Shown here piece by piece: positions 7,709-16,162 of a stretch of DNA of 64,000 bases. This DNA is from Pelagibacterium luteolum (GTDB lineage Bacteria > Pseudomonadota > Alphaproteobacteria > Rhizobiales > Devosiaceae). Under the pieces are notes generated by a model. The model was not told where the DNA came from. It worked only from the letters and a program-made list of their open reading frames with translations, and ran no database searches. The stretch is from the NCBI RefSeq assembly GCF_900100665.1, contig NZ_FNCS01000009.1:1-64000 (forward strand). The letters run 5' to 3'. The position numbers and the translations under genes are program-made. Positions within the stretch are counted from its first letter, which is position 1. Every line of letters begins with the position of its first letter.

Positions 7709-8356
7709 TCAAACGCCGAGTTCTGCACGGGCCGCCGCCACGGCTTCGCGGAACTGGGCGAGCTCGAGGGCGCCGTTGATGAAATAGGGGCCGATGAAAT
7801 ATGCGGGCGTTCCCGTAATCCCGACCTGGTCGGCTTCGGCAAGGTTGCGGCGCAATTGGTCGAGCAACGCGTCGCCGTCGGTTTCGATCGTTGCGTCGAC
7901 GGCGTCCATATCGACAGGCGAGGCCAAGAGTGCCTCACGCATCTGCTCTTCGGGAATACGCATACCCTCGATCCCCATCAGGGCGTCATGCGCATCGAGA
8001 TACTGCCCGTTGCGGTGCGCGGCAAGCGCGGCCTGACCGCCATAGACAGAGGCTTCTGTCAGGATTGGCCAGTCCTTGTACATGACCTTGAGTTTGGGAT
8101 CGCTCTCGCGCAGCGCCTTGAGATGGGGGGCGCTGCGTTTACAGAAGGGACAGTTGTAATCGAGAAACGCCACCATTGTAACGTTTGTGTCCGGTCCGCC
8201 GAAGGTCGGCGTGTCCGGTGTCCCGAAAAGTTCATCGAGATCGGGCGGCAGTTGGGTATCCTGCGCGACGCCTGGAATGGCGTAGGCTGCCAAAGCTGCG
8301 GCCGGGGCGAGAAGCGCAAGGCGATGGATGTCGCGACGTGTCATTTGCTTGGGCAT
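7709..8356 (-). CDS. DsbA family thiol:disulfide oxidoreductase
   Basis: A 215-residue exported thioredoxin-fold protein of the DsbA/Com1 group. The N-terminus (MTRRDIHRLALLAPAAALAA) looks like a Tat-type signal. The active site is CPFC (Cys69-Cys72), and the cis-proline is in TGTPAYFIG. I chose the ATG at 8356 because AGGAT precedes it and the second copy starts at the same methionine. The start lies 46 bases from a CTTAAG-N5-CTTAAG box shared with the divergent response regulator. With DsbD and the TlpA-like protein encoded at 10.5-13 kb it would form a periplasmic thiol-redox system. Confidence 0.9.
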   Translation of the reverse strand: MPKQMTRRDIHRLALLAPAAALAAYAIPGVAQDTQLPPDLDELFGTPDTPTFGGPDTNVTMVAFLDYNCPFCKRSAPHLKALRESDPKLKVMYKDWPILTEASVYGGQAALAAHRNGQYLDAHDALMGIEGMRIPEEQMREALLASPVDMDAVDATIETDGDALLDQLRRNLAEADQVGITGTPAYFIGPYFINGALELAQFREAVAAARAELGV

Positions 8357-8401
8357 AGGCAATCCTGTCATGTGCTAGTGTCACGACGCTCGGCGCGCAA
8401 A

Positions 8402-8418
8402 CTTAAGCCAGCCTTAAG
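8402..8418. promoter_or_regulatory. PmrA-like box 1 (CTTAAG-N5-CTTAAG)
   Basis: A perfect direct repeat of CTTAAG with five bases between, between the divergent dsbA-like and response regulator genes. Each hexamer is palindromic, so the site reads the same on both strands. It ends 50 bases before the regulator start and lies 46 bases before the dsbA start. This matches the hexamer-N5-hexamer recognition rule of PmrA/QseB-type response regulators. Confidence 0.75.
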
Positions 8419-8467
8419 GCTGTCATTGTGCAAGCAGATCGATACCGCACCGAACAGGAGTTATCCC

Positions 8468-9130
8468 GTGCGCATTTTGGTGGTTGAAGACGATGCCATT
8501 CTCAATGACGGTCTTTTGACTGGTCTGAACCTTGCCGGCTTTTCGGTCGAAGGCGCGGCCACGCTGGATGAGGCACGCGCTGCCCTTGCTGCGGGTCGTT
8601 TTTCGGCCGTCGTGCTCGATATCATGTTGCCCGACGGGTCAGGCATCGACCTTTTGCGGGAGTTGCGCGCCCAAGACGACAATCAGGCGGTCCTGCTTCT
8701 CACCGCGCGAGACACGGTTTCAGATCGAATTTCCGGGCTCGATGCGGGCGCAGACGACTATCTGGGCAAACCCTTCGATCTTGATGAACTTTCAGCGCGC
8801 CTGCGGGCTCTTGTGCGCCGCTCCAATGGGCGCGCCAGCGCGTGTCTGGTCTGGGAGGCCATCACGCTCGATCCCGCCACCATGCAGGTCGAGGTCAAAG
8901 AGCAACCGGTCGCGCTTTCGCGTCGCGAGTTCTCGGTTCTTCACGCGCTCATGCAATCGCCCGAGGTCATTCAGTCCAAATCCCAGCTCGAAGAAAAGCT
9001 TTATGGCTGGCAGGAGGACGTCGAAAGCAACACCATTGAGGTGCACATCCATTATCTGCGACAAAAGATTGGCCGATGCGCCGTCGAGACGATCAGGGGG
9101 TTGGGTTATCGCATGGGGCGATGCTCATGA
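8468..9130 (+). CDS. OmpR-family response regulator (QseB/PmrA-like)
   Basis: A 220-residue two-component regulator that starts at GTG 8468 after ACAGGAG. The receiver domain (residues 1-115) keeps Asp51 as the phosphoacceptor, acidic residues at 8-9, Thr79 and Lys101. A winged-helix DNA-binding domain follows (about residues 125-218, ending TIRGLGYRM). It overlaps the sensor kinase by ATGA. Tandem CTTAAG boxes lie upstream of this gene, dsbD and the L,D-transpeptidase gene. The regulator therefore probably controls itself and those genes. Confidence 0.92.
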   Translation: MRILVVEDDAILNDGLLTGLNLAGFSVEGAATLDEARAALAAGRFSAVVLDIMLPDGSGIDLLRELRAQDDNQAVLLLTARDTVSDRISGLDAGADDYLGKPFDLDELSARLRALVRRSNGRASACLVWEAITLDPATMQVEVKEQPVALSRREFSVLHALMQSPEVIQSKSQLEEKLYGWQEDVESNTIEVHIHYLRQKIGRCAVETIRGLGYRMGRCS

Positions 9131-10473
9131 CCTCGATCCGGGGGCGTCTCGTTATCATCCTGATGGTCGCAACGAGCCTGGTCTGGCTTTCGGCCGTGGG
9201 ATGGATCTATTTCAGCACCCGTGCCGAAGTCGAGCGGGTTCTCGACGCGCGGCTGAGCGAAGCGGGGCGCATGGTATCCTCGCTCGTCTCCAGTCGTGAG
9301 ATCACGGTTGCGGACGCGGCCGGTGTCGTCGACGACATGCTGCCGGTGCCTTCCCACATCCCCTATGATCGCCAACTGTCCTGTCAGCTCTGGTCGTTCG
9401 ATGGCACCATGGTGGGGCGCTCGGACGGCGCCCCCCAAGAAGCGCTGGCCACTCACGAGGACGGGTTTGCCGAAACCGAAATCGATGGTGAGCGCTGGCG
9501 CGTCTTCGCCATCTCCGATGCCGAAGCCGGTATCCGCGTTCTCGTTGGTGACAGCATTGCCTTGCGCGAACGGCTCGTCGGGGACGTCATCACGGGGTTG
9601 CTTGTGCCGGCCGGTCTGACGCTGCCACTGATGGCGGGCCTGATTCTTGTCGCGGTCAATCGGGGCCTTCTGCCACTCGACCGGGTTGCAGGCGATCTTG
9701 CGAGGCGACGTGCTGATGAACTCGACGCGATCGAGGACGAGGGTCCGCGTGAGGTGCGGCCCATGCTTGGCGCTCTCAACGCACTGTTCGCCCGCGTGCG
9801 CCAGGCCCGCGAGCGTGAGCGCAATTTCACAGCTTTCGCCGCTCATGAGTTGCGCACGCCTCTCACCGGTCTCAAAACCCAGGCCCAGATTGCTATTCGC
9901 AGCGAAGACCCAGCCGTTCGGCAAAAGGCACTTGAACAGATCGTTTCGGGCGTCGACCGGACGTCGCGCATGGTGAGCCAGCTTCTCGCCATCGCCGCGG
10001 TCGAAGCTGCTGCCGATGCGACGGCGCCGGTCGTCAAGGACGCTGGACAGAGCCTGCGCACGCTTTTGAGCTCCATGAGCCTGCCCGAGACCGTCGCGAT
10101 CACTGGCCTCGACCGGCTTGATGGCATCGGCCTGCTCATTGCCGCAACCGACTTCGATCTCATCTTCCGCAATCTCGTGGAAAACGCCATCGCGCATTCG
10201 CCGCACGATGGCACCATAACCTTTTCCCTCACCCGCAGCGCTGAACATGTCGCCATTTCGGTGCTTGACGAGGGCGCCGGCATGGCCGGCGACGATATCG
10301 CTCAGGCCAAGGACCATTTCTTCCGCGGGCGCAACAAAACGCCACTTGGAAGCGGGCTGGGTCTGTCCATAGCCGACGCCGCGGTCAGCCGCGCCAATGG
10401 CAGTCTCGACATAGAAAACGCGCCACCCAATGGCCTACGCGTGCTCGTCACGCTTCCTTTAAGCTCCGCTTAA
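9127..10473 (+). CDS. Sensor histidine kinase (QseC/PmrB-like)
   Basis: A 448-residue membrane kinase that starts at the ATG overlapping the regulator stop (ATGA). The first transmembrane helix is at about residues 8-28, a periplasmic sensor region spans about 30-155, and a second helix is at 156-178. The H-box FAAHELRTPLTGLK has the phosphorylated His240. The N box (NLVENAIAHS), a G box (DEGAGM) and a second glycine loop (GSGLGLSIADAAV) are all present. The sensor region has a single cysteine (Cys86). The signal is unknown; the target genes point to envelope or thiol stress. Confidence 0.92.
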   Translation: MTSIRGRLVIILMVATSLVWLSAVGWIYFSTRAEVERVLDARLSEAGRMVSSLVSSREITVADAAGVVDDMLPVPSHIPYDRQLSCQLWSFDGTMVGRSDGAPQEALATHEDGFAETEIDGERWRVFAISDAEAGIRVLVGDSIALRERLVGDVITGLLVPAGLTLPLMAGLILVAVNRGLLPLDRVAGDLARRRADELDAIEDEGPREVRPMLGALNALFARVRQARERERNFTAFAAHELRTPLTGLKTQAQIAIRSEDPAVRQKALEQIVSGVDRTSRMVSQLLAIAAVEAAADATAPVVKDAGQSLRTLLSSMSLPETVAITGLDRLDGIGLLIAATDFDLIFRNLVENAIAHSPHDGTITFSLTRSAEHVAISVLDEGAGMAGDDIAQAKDHFFRGRNKTPLGSGLGLSIADAAVSRANGSLDIENAPPNGLRVLVTLPLSSA

Positions 10474-10474
10474 G
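10458..10474. promoter_or_regulatory. PmrA-like box 2 (TTTAAG-N5-CTTAAG)
   Basis: A near-perfect tandem hexamer repeat that overlaps the 3' end of the kinase gene and ends 48 bases before the dsbD start codon. Spacing and sequence match boxes 1 and 3. It implies that dsbD has its own promoter even though it follows the kinase closely. Confidence 0.7.
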
Positions 10475-10521
10475 TTCGCCCGCCCACAGAGTCGGCACCT
10501 ATCCCATCTGGAGTGCAACGC

Positions 10522-12285
10522 ATGGCCCTATTGAGGTTCCTTTTCGTCCTGCCGGTTCTTTTGCTCGCTACGCTCGGGCAGGCACAGGAGGCCATGCCGC
10601 TACCGGTCGACGAGGCCTTCACACTCTCGGCAGATGCGGCGCAAGAAGGTGTCGCGCTGACCTGGCAGATCGAGGAGGGTTATTATCTCTACCGGGACCA
10701 CATCGAAGTGATCGGTCCTGACGACCAGCCAATCGCGCTGGACCTCCCGCATGGCGAGGTCACGGAGGACCCAACCTTCGGCACCACCGAAACCCTCTGG
10801 GATGATTTTACCACGGTTGTACCGGTCGATGACGCCGATACCCTTTCGATCCGGTATCAGGGATGTATGGACGGCAGCATTTGCTATCCCCCGGTCAACC
10901 GCACCCTCGATGTCACAGCGATGAGCCTCTCGGACGATCTTGGCTTTGGCATGCTCGCAGGCGGGAATCAGGCATCAGTGTCCTCGCCGATCACGATCGC
11001 ACAGGATACCGGCGGGTCATTGCTTTCCCAACTGGCGGAGCGGGGCGGGGCGCTGTTTGTTTTGGGCGGATTTCTGCTCTTTGGCATTGCGCTGGCTTTC
11101 ACACCATGCGTCTTTCCCATGTATCCCATCCTGGCGGGTACGCTGACGCGGGCCGGCCAGACACTTTCAACAACACAAGCCTTCCTGATTTCGCTAACCT
11201 ATGTGCTGGGCATGGCCATCGCTTATGGCCTTCTCGGCCTCGCCGCCGCCTGGTCGGGCCAAAACCTGCAAATGGCGTTGCAGTCTCCCTGGGCGGTTTG
11301 GGGCGTTGCGGTCCTGTTCGTTGTCCTCGCAACCTCAATGTTCGGGGCATTTGAATTGCAATTGCCTTCGTCCTGGACGACCGCAATCACGCGACGCTCC
11401 GGCGGCGGCGGTGGTTTTGCCGGCGCGGGAATCATGGGGTTCCTTTCGGCTCTCATCGTCGGCCCTTGTGTCACTGCGCCTCTGGCCGCCGCGCTCATCT
11501 ATATTGCACAGACCGGTGATGCTTTTCTGGGAGCGGCGGCGCTGTTTGCCCTGGGCATGGGCAAGGGCATTCCGCTGATCATTTTCGGGACTGTGGGCGG
11601 CAAAGCGCTTCCGCGGGCTGGCGCCTGGATGGAGCGGGTCAAGCATGTCTTCGGGTTTGTCTTCATCGCAGCCGCCGTCTGGATGCTCGAGCGAGCGCTT
11701 CCCGGAGCTGTGGCGGTGGCTCTATGGGCCGCGCTTGCCGTCGCCATGGCCATATATGTCTTTTGGCTCATTCCCGCCCTACGGTCAGGTTGGCGATTTG
11801 CCGGGGGCGCCCTTGGCGCGTTGGTCCTCGCATATGGCGGTGTACTCGGCTTTGGTGCAGCGACGGGCGCTACAAGCCCTCTCGAACCGCTCGCAGGGAT
11901 CGCGCCCGTGCATTCGGGAGGTGAGACCCGGACACTCACGGTTGCTGGCCTTGATGGGCTCGACGACGCGGTCGCGAGCACCCAAGGTCAGAATCGCATC
12001 GTCTATTTCACCGCCGATTGGTGTATTTCCTGCGCCGTGATTGAACGCGAGATCTGGGACAGCCCGGAGGCGCTGGCCGGGCTCGACGATACCGCAATCA
12101 TCAAGGTCGATGTCACGGAGAACAGTCCTAGCGACCAGAGGGTCATGCAGGCGCTGCAGGTGTATGGCCCACCCACGCTGCTCTATGTCGACGCCAATGC
12201 TGCTGAGGTCGAAGGCACACGCCTGATCGGCGAAATCGGCGTAACAGATTTCCGTGAAAAGGCCATCGAAGCGGGAATGCTGTAA
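10522..12285 (+). CDS. dsbD: DsbD-type thiol:disulfide interchange protein
   Basis: A 587-residue inner membrane protein that passes electrons from cytoplasmic thioredoxin to periplasmic oxidoreductases. I start it at ATG 10522, 8 bases after GGAG; a GTG nine bases earlier is possible. Domain order is signal peptide, an N-terminal periplasmic domain with cysteines in YQGCMDGSICYPP, about eight membrane helices with TPCVFPMYPIL and GPCVTAPLAAAL, and a C-terminal thioredoxin domain with WCISC. All three cysteine pairs are kept. It overlaps the TlpA-fusion gene by one base (TAATG) and has PmrA-like box 2 upstream. Confidence 0.93.
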   Translation: MALLRFLFVLPVLLLATLGQAQEAMPLPVDEAFTLSADAAQEGVALTWQIEEGYYLYRDHIEVIGPDDQPIALDLPHGEVTEDPTFGTTETLWDDFTTVVPVDDADTLSIRYQGCMDGSICYPPVNRTLDVTAMSLSDDLGFGMLAGGNQASVSSPITIAQDTGGSLLSQLAERGGALFVLGGFLLFGIALAFTPCVFPMYPILAGTLTRAGQTLSTTQAFLISLTYVLGMAIAYGLLGLAAAWSGQNLQMALQSPWAVWGVAVLFVVLATSMFGAFELQLPSSWTTAITRRSGGGGGFAGAGIMGFLSALIVGPCVTAPLAAALIYIAQTGDAFLGAAALFALGMGKGIPLIIFGTVGGKALPRAGAWMERVKHVFGFVFIAAAVWMLERALPGAVAVALWAALAVAMAIYVFWLIPALRSGWRFAGGALGALVLAYGGVLGFGAATGATSPLEPLAGIAPVHSGGETRTLTVAGLDGLDDAVASTQGQNRIVYFTADWCISCAVIEREIWDSPEALAGLDDTAIIKVDVTENSPSDQRVMQALQVYGPPTLLYVDANAAEVEGTRLIGEIGVTDFREKAIEAGML

Positions 12286-13079
12286 TGAATGCAATTGCGC
12301 TTGGCCCGCTACTCTTTTCGGTCGAACGATTTGCCGCAATTGTCGGCATCTTGGCGTTCTACATCGTCATGGTCGCAGCCGGACGGGTCGTCAAGCGACC
12401 CCTCGGCGATCTCGCTCTGACCATGATCCTGGCCGGAGGGGCCGGGGCGCGGTTGGTCCATGTCCTCTTCCACATTGAAAGTTTCGCTGCCGAGCCGCTG
12501 CGGATTCTCTACATTTGGCAGGGCGGCTTTAATATCTGGGGCAGCATCCTGGGCCTTCTGGGTGTCGCGCTCTGGAAGGTGCGGCGATTGCCGGTTATTG
12601 CCGGCACGGCGGCTGCGAGCGTCGTCGGGTTCGGCCTGTGGGGATTTGTCCTGCTGCTCTCCCAGCAGACGTCCGGTGCGCCGCTCCCAAGGACGGCACT
12701 CGAAACCGTCGATGGCGAGCGTATCAATCTTGCCCAGTTTCAGGGCGAACCCCTTGTCATCAATCTATGGGCCACTTGGTGCCCGCCCTGCGTGCGCGAG
12801 ATGCCAATGTTTGCCCAGGCAGCACAAGACAATCCCGACATCGCATTCGCCTTCGTCAATCAGGGGGAGGGGCGAGCGGAAATAGAAGAGTTCCTGACCG
12901 CCCAGGACCTAGATCTCGAGCACGTCATTCTCGATCCGTACTGGTCAACCTCTGGACACTATGACTCCCGCGGATTGCCGACAACGCTCTTCATCGACGC
13001 CGACGGCACCATTTCGGCCACCTATCCCGGGGAAGTGTCGCCCGAACTGATGAACGAGCAACTGGCGGCACTGCAGTGA
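12285..13079 (+). CDS. Membrane-anchored TlpA/thioredoxin protein with Lgt-like N-terminal domain
   Basis: A 264-residue two-part protein. Residues 1-127 hold about four hydrophobic helices and resemble the first half of prolipoprotein diacylglyceryl transferase (GARLVHV and WQGGFNIWGSILG), but without the complete Lgt catalytic core. Residues 135-264 are a TlpA/ResA-like thioredoxin domain with the active site WCPPC (Cys166, Cys169) and the cis-proline in GLPTT. It is coupled to dsbD by a one-base overlap, so DsbD probably reduces it. It would act as a membrane-bound periplasmic disulfide reductase. That the Lgt-like part is enzymatically dead is inference. Confidence 0.85.
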   Translation: MNAIALGPLLFSVERFAAIVGILAFYIVMVAAGRVVKRPLGDLALTMILAGGAGARLVHVLFHIESFAAEPLRILYIWQGGFNIWGSILGLLGVALWKVRRLPVIAGTAAASVVGFGLWGFVLLLSQQTSGAPLPRTALETVDGERINLAQFQGEPLVINLWATWCPPCVREMPMFAQAAQDNPDIAFAFVNQGEGRAEIEEFLTAQDLDLEHVILDPYWSTSGHYDSRGLPTTLFIDADGTISATYPGEVSPELMNEQLAALQ

Positions 13080-13105
13080 GCAAAAACTATAGAGATGTGG
13101 GCAGC

Positions 13106-13122
13106 CTTAAGCTGGGCATAAG
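13106..13122. promoter_or_regulatory. PmrA-like box 3 (CTTAAG-N5-CATAAG)
   Basis: A tandem hexamer repeat with one mismatch. It ends 51 bases upstream of the GTG start of the L,D-transpeptidase gene, the same spacing as boxes 1 and 2. Confidence 0.65.
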
Positions 13123-13172
13123 GTAGATGGCCAAACTGTCGGCGAGATCGCCAACAGCAAGAAAGTATCGCT

Positions 13173-13886
13173 GTGTTGAAAGACAAGGCAAGTTTGCCCA
13201 GTCGTCGCTTATTTCTCGCGGGCGCGGCGTCGCTGGCTCTGGCCGGGTGCGCATCGACCGTTCAGCGGCCGCAGATGGCGCAACCGGTTATGCCGCCACC
13301 TCCGCCACCAACACCCCCGATGTACTACGCCATGGCCAACGAGCGGTTTCCGATCCCGGAAGTTGACGTCTCGCAGGTCGACCCCAAATGGTGGCGCACC
13401 GAAGTCGACTATCCAACAACCGAGAGGGCCGGCACGGTGGTGGTCGATACGCCGAACCGATATCTCTATCATGTGGGCTCGGGTGGGCGAGCGACCCGGT
13501 ATGGCGTGGGCGTTGGCAGAGATGGGTTCTCTTGGGCCGGGCGGGGCCGGCATATTGCCTACAAGCGCGAATGGCCGCGCTGGAATCCCCCCAACGAAAT
13601 GGTGGCGCGCCAGCCTGAACTTGAGCCGGTTAGTATCGCAAACGGCGGCATGGCCCCAGGGCTTGATAACCCCCTCGGCGCCCGTGCGCTCTACATTCAC
13701 GAGGGCAACCGCGACACCATCTACCGCATTCACGGCAATCCGGAGTTCTGGAGCATCGGTCGAGCAGTTTCGTCAGGCTGTATACGAATGCTCAATCAGG
13801 ATGTCATCCACCTCGCCGAAAATGTTCGCGACGGAAGCCCGCTCGTCGTGATCGCCGACCCTTCGATGGAGCACCTTCTGCTTTAG
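13173..13886 (+). CDS. L,D-transpeptidase (YkuD) lipoprotein
   Basis: A 237-residue exported enzyme that starts at GTG 13173. The signal region SRRLFLAGAASLALAGC has both a twin-arginine look and a lipobox, so it is probably lipidated at Cys26. A proline-rich linker (residues 38-49) leads to the YkuD domain. The catalytic motif has His187 and SSGCIRM with Cys203 and Arg205. Such enzymes make 3-3 peptidoglycan cross-links or attach proteins to the wall. PmrA-like box 3 upstream ties it to the two-component system at 8.5-10.5 kb. Confidence 0.9.
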   Translation: MLKDKASLPSRRLFLAGAASLALAGCASTVQRPQMAQPVMPPPPPPTPPMYYAMANERFPIPEVDVSQVDPKWWRTEVDYPTTERAGTVVVDTPNRYLYHVGSGGRATRYGVGVGRDGFSWAGRGRHIAYKREWPRWNPPNEMVARQPELEPVSIANGGMAPGLDNPLGARALYIHEGNRDTIYRIHGNPEFWSIGRAVSSGCIRMLNQDVIHLAENVRDGSPLVVIADPSMEHLLL

Positions 13887-14482
13887 GCCATTGAATTTGT
13901 ATCGGCAGGCTTCCAAGGGGGGAGTGTCGCCTCTGGTTCGCGCTCTTAGCGCCCGATCCGCATACCCAACGATCCTGCAAGCCGTGTGAGAACGCTCTTC
14001 ATAGTTTTAACTGGTTGATGCAGGTGCGAGCGTCAGACAATCGACGACACTGTCAGTCATGTGAATGACCAATTCCGTTCTACGCCAGTCATCAGCGACG
14101 GGTTGGCCACACGCGCAACGGCGACATCGGGCCCGACTGCGGACCGGTAGCCTTTCCCAATTCGTCGCTGAAACCGGTTTGGCCGGTTCCGGCCCCGAAA
14201 TTGCCAGTCAGCAACGCGCCCCAACTTCAGTCGTTCAGATCGCGCTTGCGGTTTGCCGAAAGTTGTCGTTCACGGAGGGTAGCCTCTAAGCGATTGGTTG
14301 CAGTCTCGACCCGCGGACATAGCGAAGATAATGGAGGCACCGAAATTTGATTGCAGTACCCAAGTTCATTGAGGCTCCCATCACCATGAATGGGTGAAGA
14401 TCAGCTCAAATGCTGCAATGTGATCTCTTTGGCCCGCTTCTCGATTCCTGGGCCAGCCCTAGAACGGTCGGCCAGCCCGCGA
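13887..14482. repeat. Gene-free stretch with degenerate intergenic repeat
   Basis: No gene is supported. Positions about 14160-14230 (around AAACCGGTTTGGCCGG and GCCAGTCAGCAACGCGCCCC) align by eye with 31149-31222 and less well with other intergenic stretches near 23184 and 28371. These look like degraded copies of one dispersed GC-rich repeat. The open frame at 14065-14289 lies over it and resembles no protein. Confidence 0.45.
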
Positions 14483-15193
14483 CTACGGAGTCGATACCTG
14501 TCGACTATTCGTCGATCCACGATCCTTGTGGAGTGATGCTGCACATTGATCGACACTAAGTACATCGCCGAAAACGCCCTTAAAGTTTGCGAGCGAGTAT
14601 ATGTGCGCGGCATCGGTGTGCGCGGAAAGGCAGTCCTCGATCATAATCGATTTGTAGTTTGCCACGGCGGCATCCTTTGCGGTGGACTCGCAACAAACAT
14701 TGGTCGCAGTTCCTGCGATGAGGACGGTTTCGATGTTTCGTTCTTGCAAAACTGTAAGCAAATTCGACGACTGCGGGGCAATCGCGCTGAACCGGGTCTT
14801 GTGAACGATCAGGTCCTGTGGCTGGCGGTCGAGATTGCTAACCAATTGAGATGCATGATGATCGGGATGCAGGAGAGCCTGTCGTAAACTCTTGGCTTGC
14901 GGCGCCAAAATGTGATCTTCAAATACGCTCCAGCGAGAATCGTCCATGGTGGACAGTGTGCGTATCCAAATGACGCATCCGCCCGAATTTCGCAGCAAAT
15001 CAGCCATGCGGTTTATTGCAGGCACAGTGGCGGCGGCGTCGGCAACGGCTGTGGGGTATTGCAGGTCCACAAAGTAATTTTGCATATCGATGACAAGCAG
15101 CGCGCAGCGCGAGGCCTGGATTGCGGTAAAAACGCGATCCGTCGAAGTGCCATAAATTGCGGGTCCTGATTGCACGTTCGCTTGCATACTCAT
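14483..15193 (-). CDS. Isochorismatase-like cysteine hydrolase
   Basis: A 236-residue amidohydrolase of the isochorismatase fold. The catalytic triad is visible: Asp36 in LLVIDMQN, Lys132 in VHKTRFSA and Cys167 in GTATNVCCEST. Relatives hydrolyse N-carbamoylsarcosine, maleamate, ureidoacrylate or nicotinamide. It is divergent from an IclR regulator and lies next to aldehyde dehydrogenase, flavin monooxygenase and SDR genes. A step such as amide hydrolysis in ring-compound degradation is therefore plausible. The real substrate cannot be told. Confidence 0.87.
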   Translation of the reverse strand: MSMQANVQSGPAIYGTSTDRVFTAIQASRCALLVIDMQNYFVDLQYPTAVADAAATVPAINRMADLLRNSGGCVIWIRTLSTMDDSRWSVFEDHILAPQAKSLRQALLHPDHHASQLVSNLDRQPQDLIVHKTRFSAIAPQSSNLLTVLQERNIETVLIAGTATNVCCESTAKDAAVANYKSIMIEDCLSAHTDAAHIYSLANFKGVFGDVLSVDQCAASLHKDRGSTNSRQVSTP

Positions 15194-15237
15194 CCTCCAC
15201 CACGGCCTGTCCTCGCACCGCTATGCTGATTTGAAAC

Positions 15238-15251
15238 GTGACTATTGTCAC
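15238..15251. promoter_or_regulatory. Inverted repeat between hydrolase and iclR genes
   Basis: GTGAC-TATT-GTCAC lies in the divergent promoter region, 45 bases from the hydrolase start and 53 bases from the IclR start. It is a candidate operator for the IclR protein; nothing but position and symmetry supports this. Confidence 0.4.
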
Positions 15252-15303
15252 TCAACGAATGTTTTTGATATCCATATATGAGATTTCATACAAGGAGGTG
15301 GGC

Positions 15304-16050
15304 GTGATAGAGCGCAAGACAAGTTTGGAAAAAGTGCTCGCGATCCTCAATCTCTTCAGTGAAGACAAGCTCACCTGGACTGCCGACGAGGTCGTGGCCG
15401 CTACAGGCTACAGTCGTCCGGCGCTGTATCGCTACGTCAAGATCATGAAAGACGCGGGGTTGCTGGTTGCCGACTCGCGGTTTGGCTTCACCCTCGGGCC
15501 GCGCATTGTCGAACTCGACTATTTGCTGCGGCGCTCCGATCCGCTCATGGTGCACGGCGTGCCGGAGATCGATTCCTTGGCAAAATGCTGTCCCGGCAAT
15601 GCGTTGCTGGTGCGCTGGTACGGCTCAAAGATTCTCTGTGTTTATTCCGCACATTCGGGCGAAGGTATAAATACCAGCTATCACCGCGGGCGCCCTATGC
15701 CACTGGCGCGCGGCGCCATAGGGCGTTCGATCCTGGCCTATCTTCCCAAGGCCAGACTGGCCAAGCTCGTCAAATCTCGTGTGGATGAGTTCGCAGCCGT
15801 GGGGTTTGGTGCAACTGAAGACGAAATTATCAGCAATTTCAGTCGCATCCGGAATGATGGTTTTGCCGTGGCTTATGGCGAAGTCACTCCAGGTGTCGTG
15901 GGCATTGCGGCTCCCGTCCTTGATGCCAAGCGCAGCCCTGTAGCTTCGGTCTGTGTCACCGTGCTGGGCTCTCAACTTGACGCCGGTCAAATCGAAGAGA
16001 TCAGCGAGAAAGTACGCGAGTCGGCGCACAATATGCATATAAGATATTGA
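15304..16050 (+). CDS. IclR family transcriptional regulator
   Basis: A 248-residue regulator. I start it at GTG 15304, five bases after a strong AAGGAGG; the upstream in-frame extension from 15238 has no such site. An N-terminal winged helix (about residues 3-65, with YSRPALYRYVKIMKDAGLL) is followed by an IclR effector-binding domain. It is divergent from the hydrolase gene and precedes the aldehyde dehydrogenase, monooxygenase, SDR and TRAP genes. It therefore probably controls this catabolic cluster in response to a substrate or intermediate. Confidence 0.9.
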   Translation: MIERKTSLEKVLAILNLFSEDKLTWTADEVVAATGYSRPALYRYVKIMKDAGLLVADSRFGFTLGPRIVELDYLLRRSDPLMVHGVPEIDSLAKCCPGNALLVRWYGSKILCVYSAHSGEGINTSYHRGRPMPLARGAIGRSILAYLPKARLAKLVKSRVDEFAAVGFGATEDEIISNFSRIRNDGFAVAYGEVTPGVVGIAAPVLDAKRSPVASVCVTVLGSQLDAGQIEEISEKVRESAHNMHIRY

Positions 16051-16162
16051 CGGCCGGAAGGTCGGCAGTGGCGTCAAAATTCTCAAATACGGAAATTTTG
16101 TTTGACAGCAATGCCCCGCTTTCGTAACCGTGTCGCCAGAAAACAGCACGGGGAGAGGGCTG

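Noticed and set aside
9106-10317. Minus-strand 403-codon frame opposite the histidine kinase
   Set aside because: It is an antisense shadow of a gene whose H, N and G boxes are all present.
12285-12680. Functional prolipoprotein diacylglyceryl transferase
   Set aside because: Only about half the Lgt length is present, and it is fused to a thioredoxin domain.
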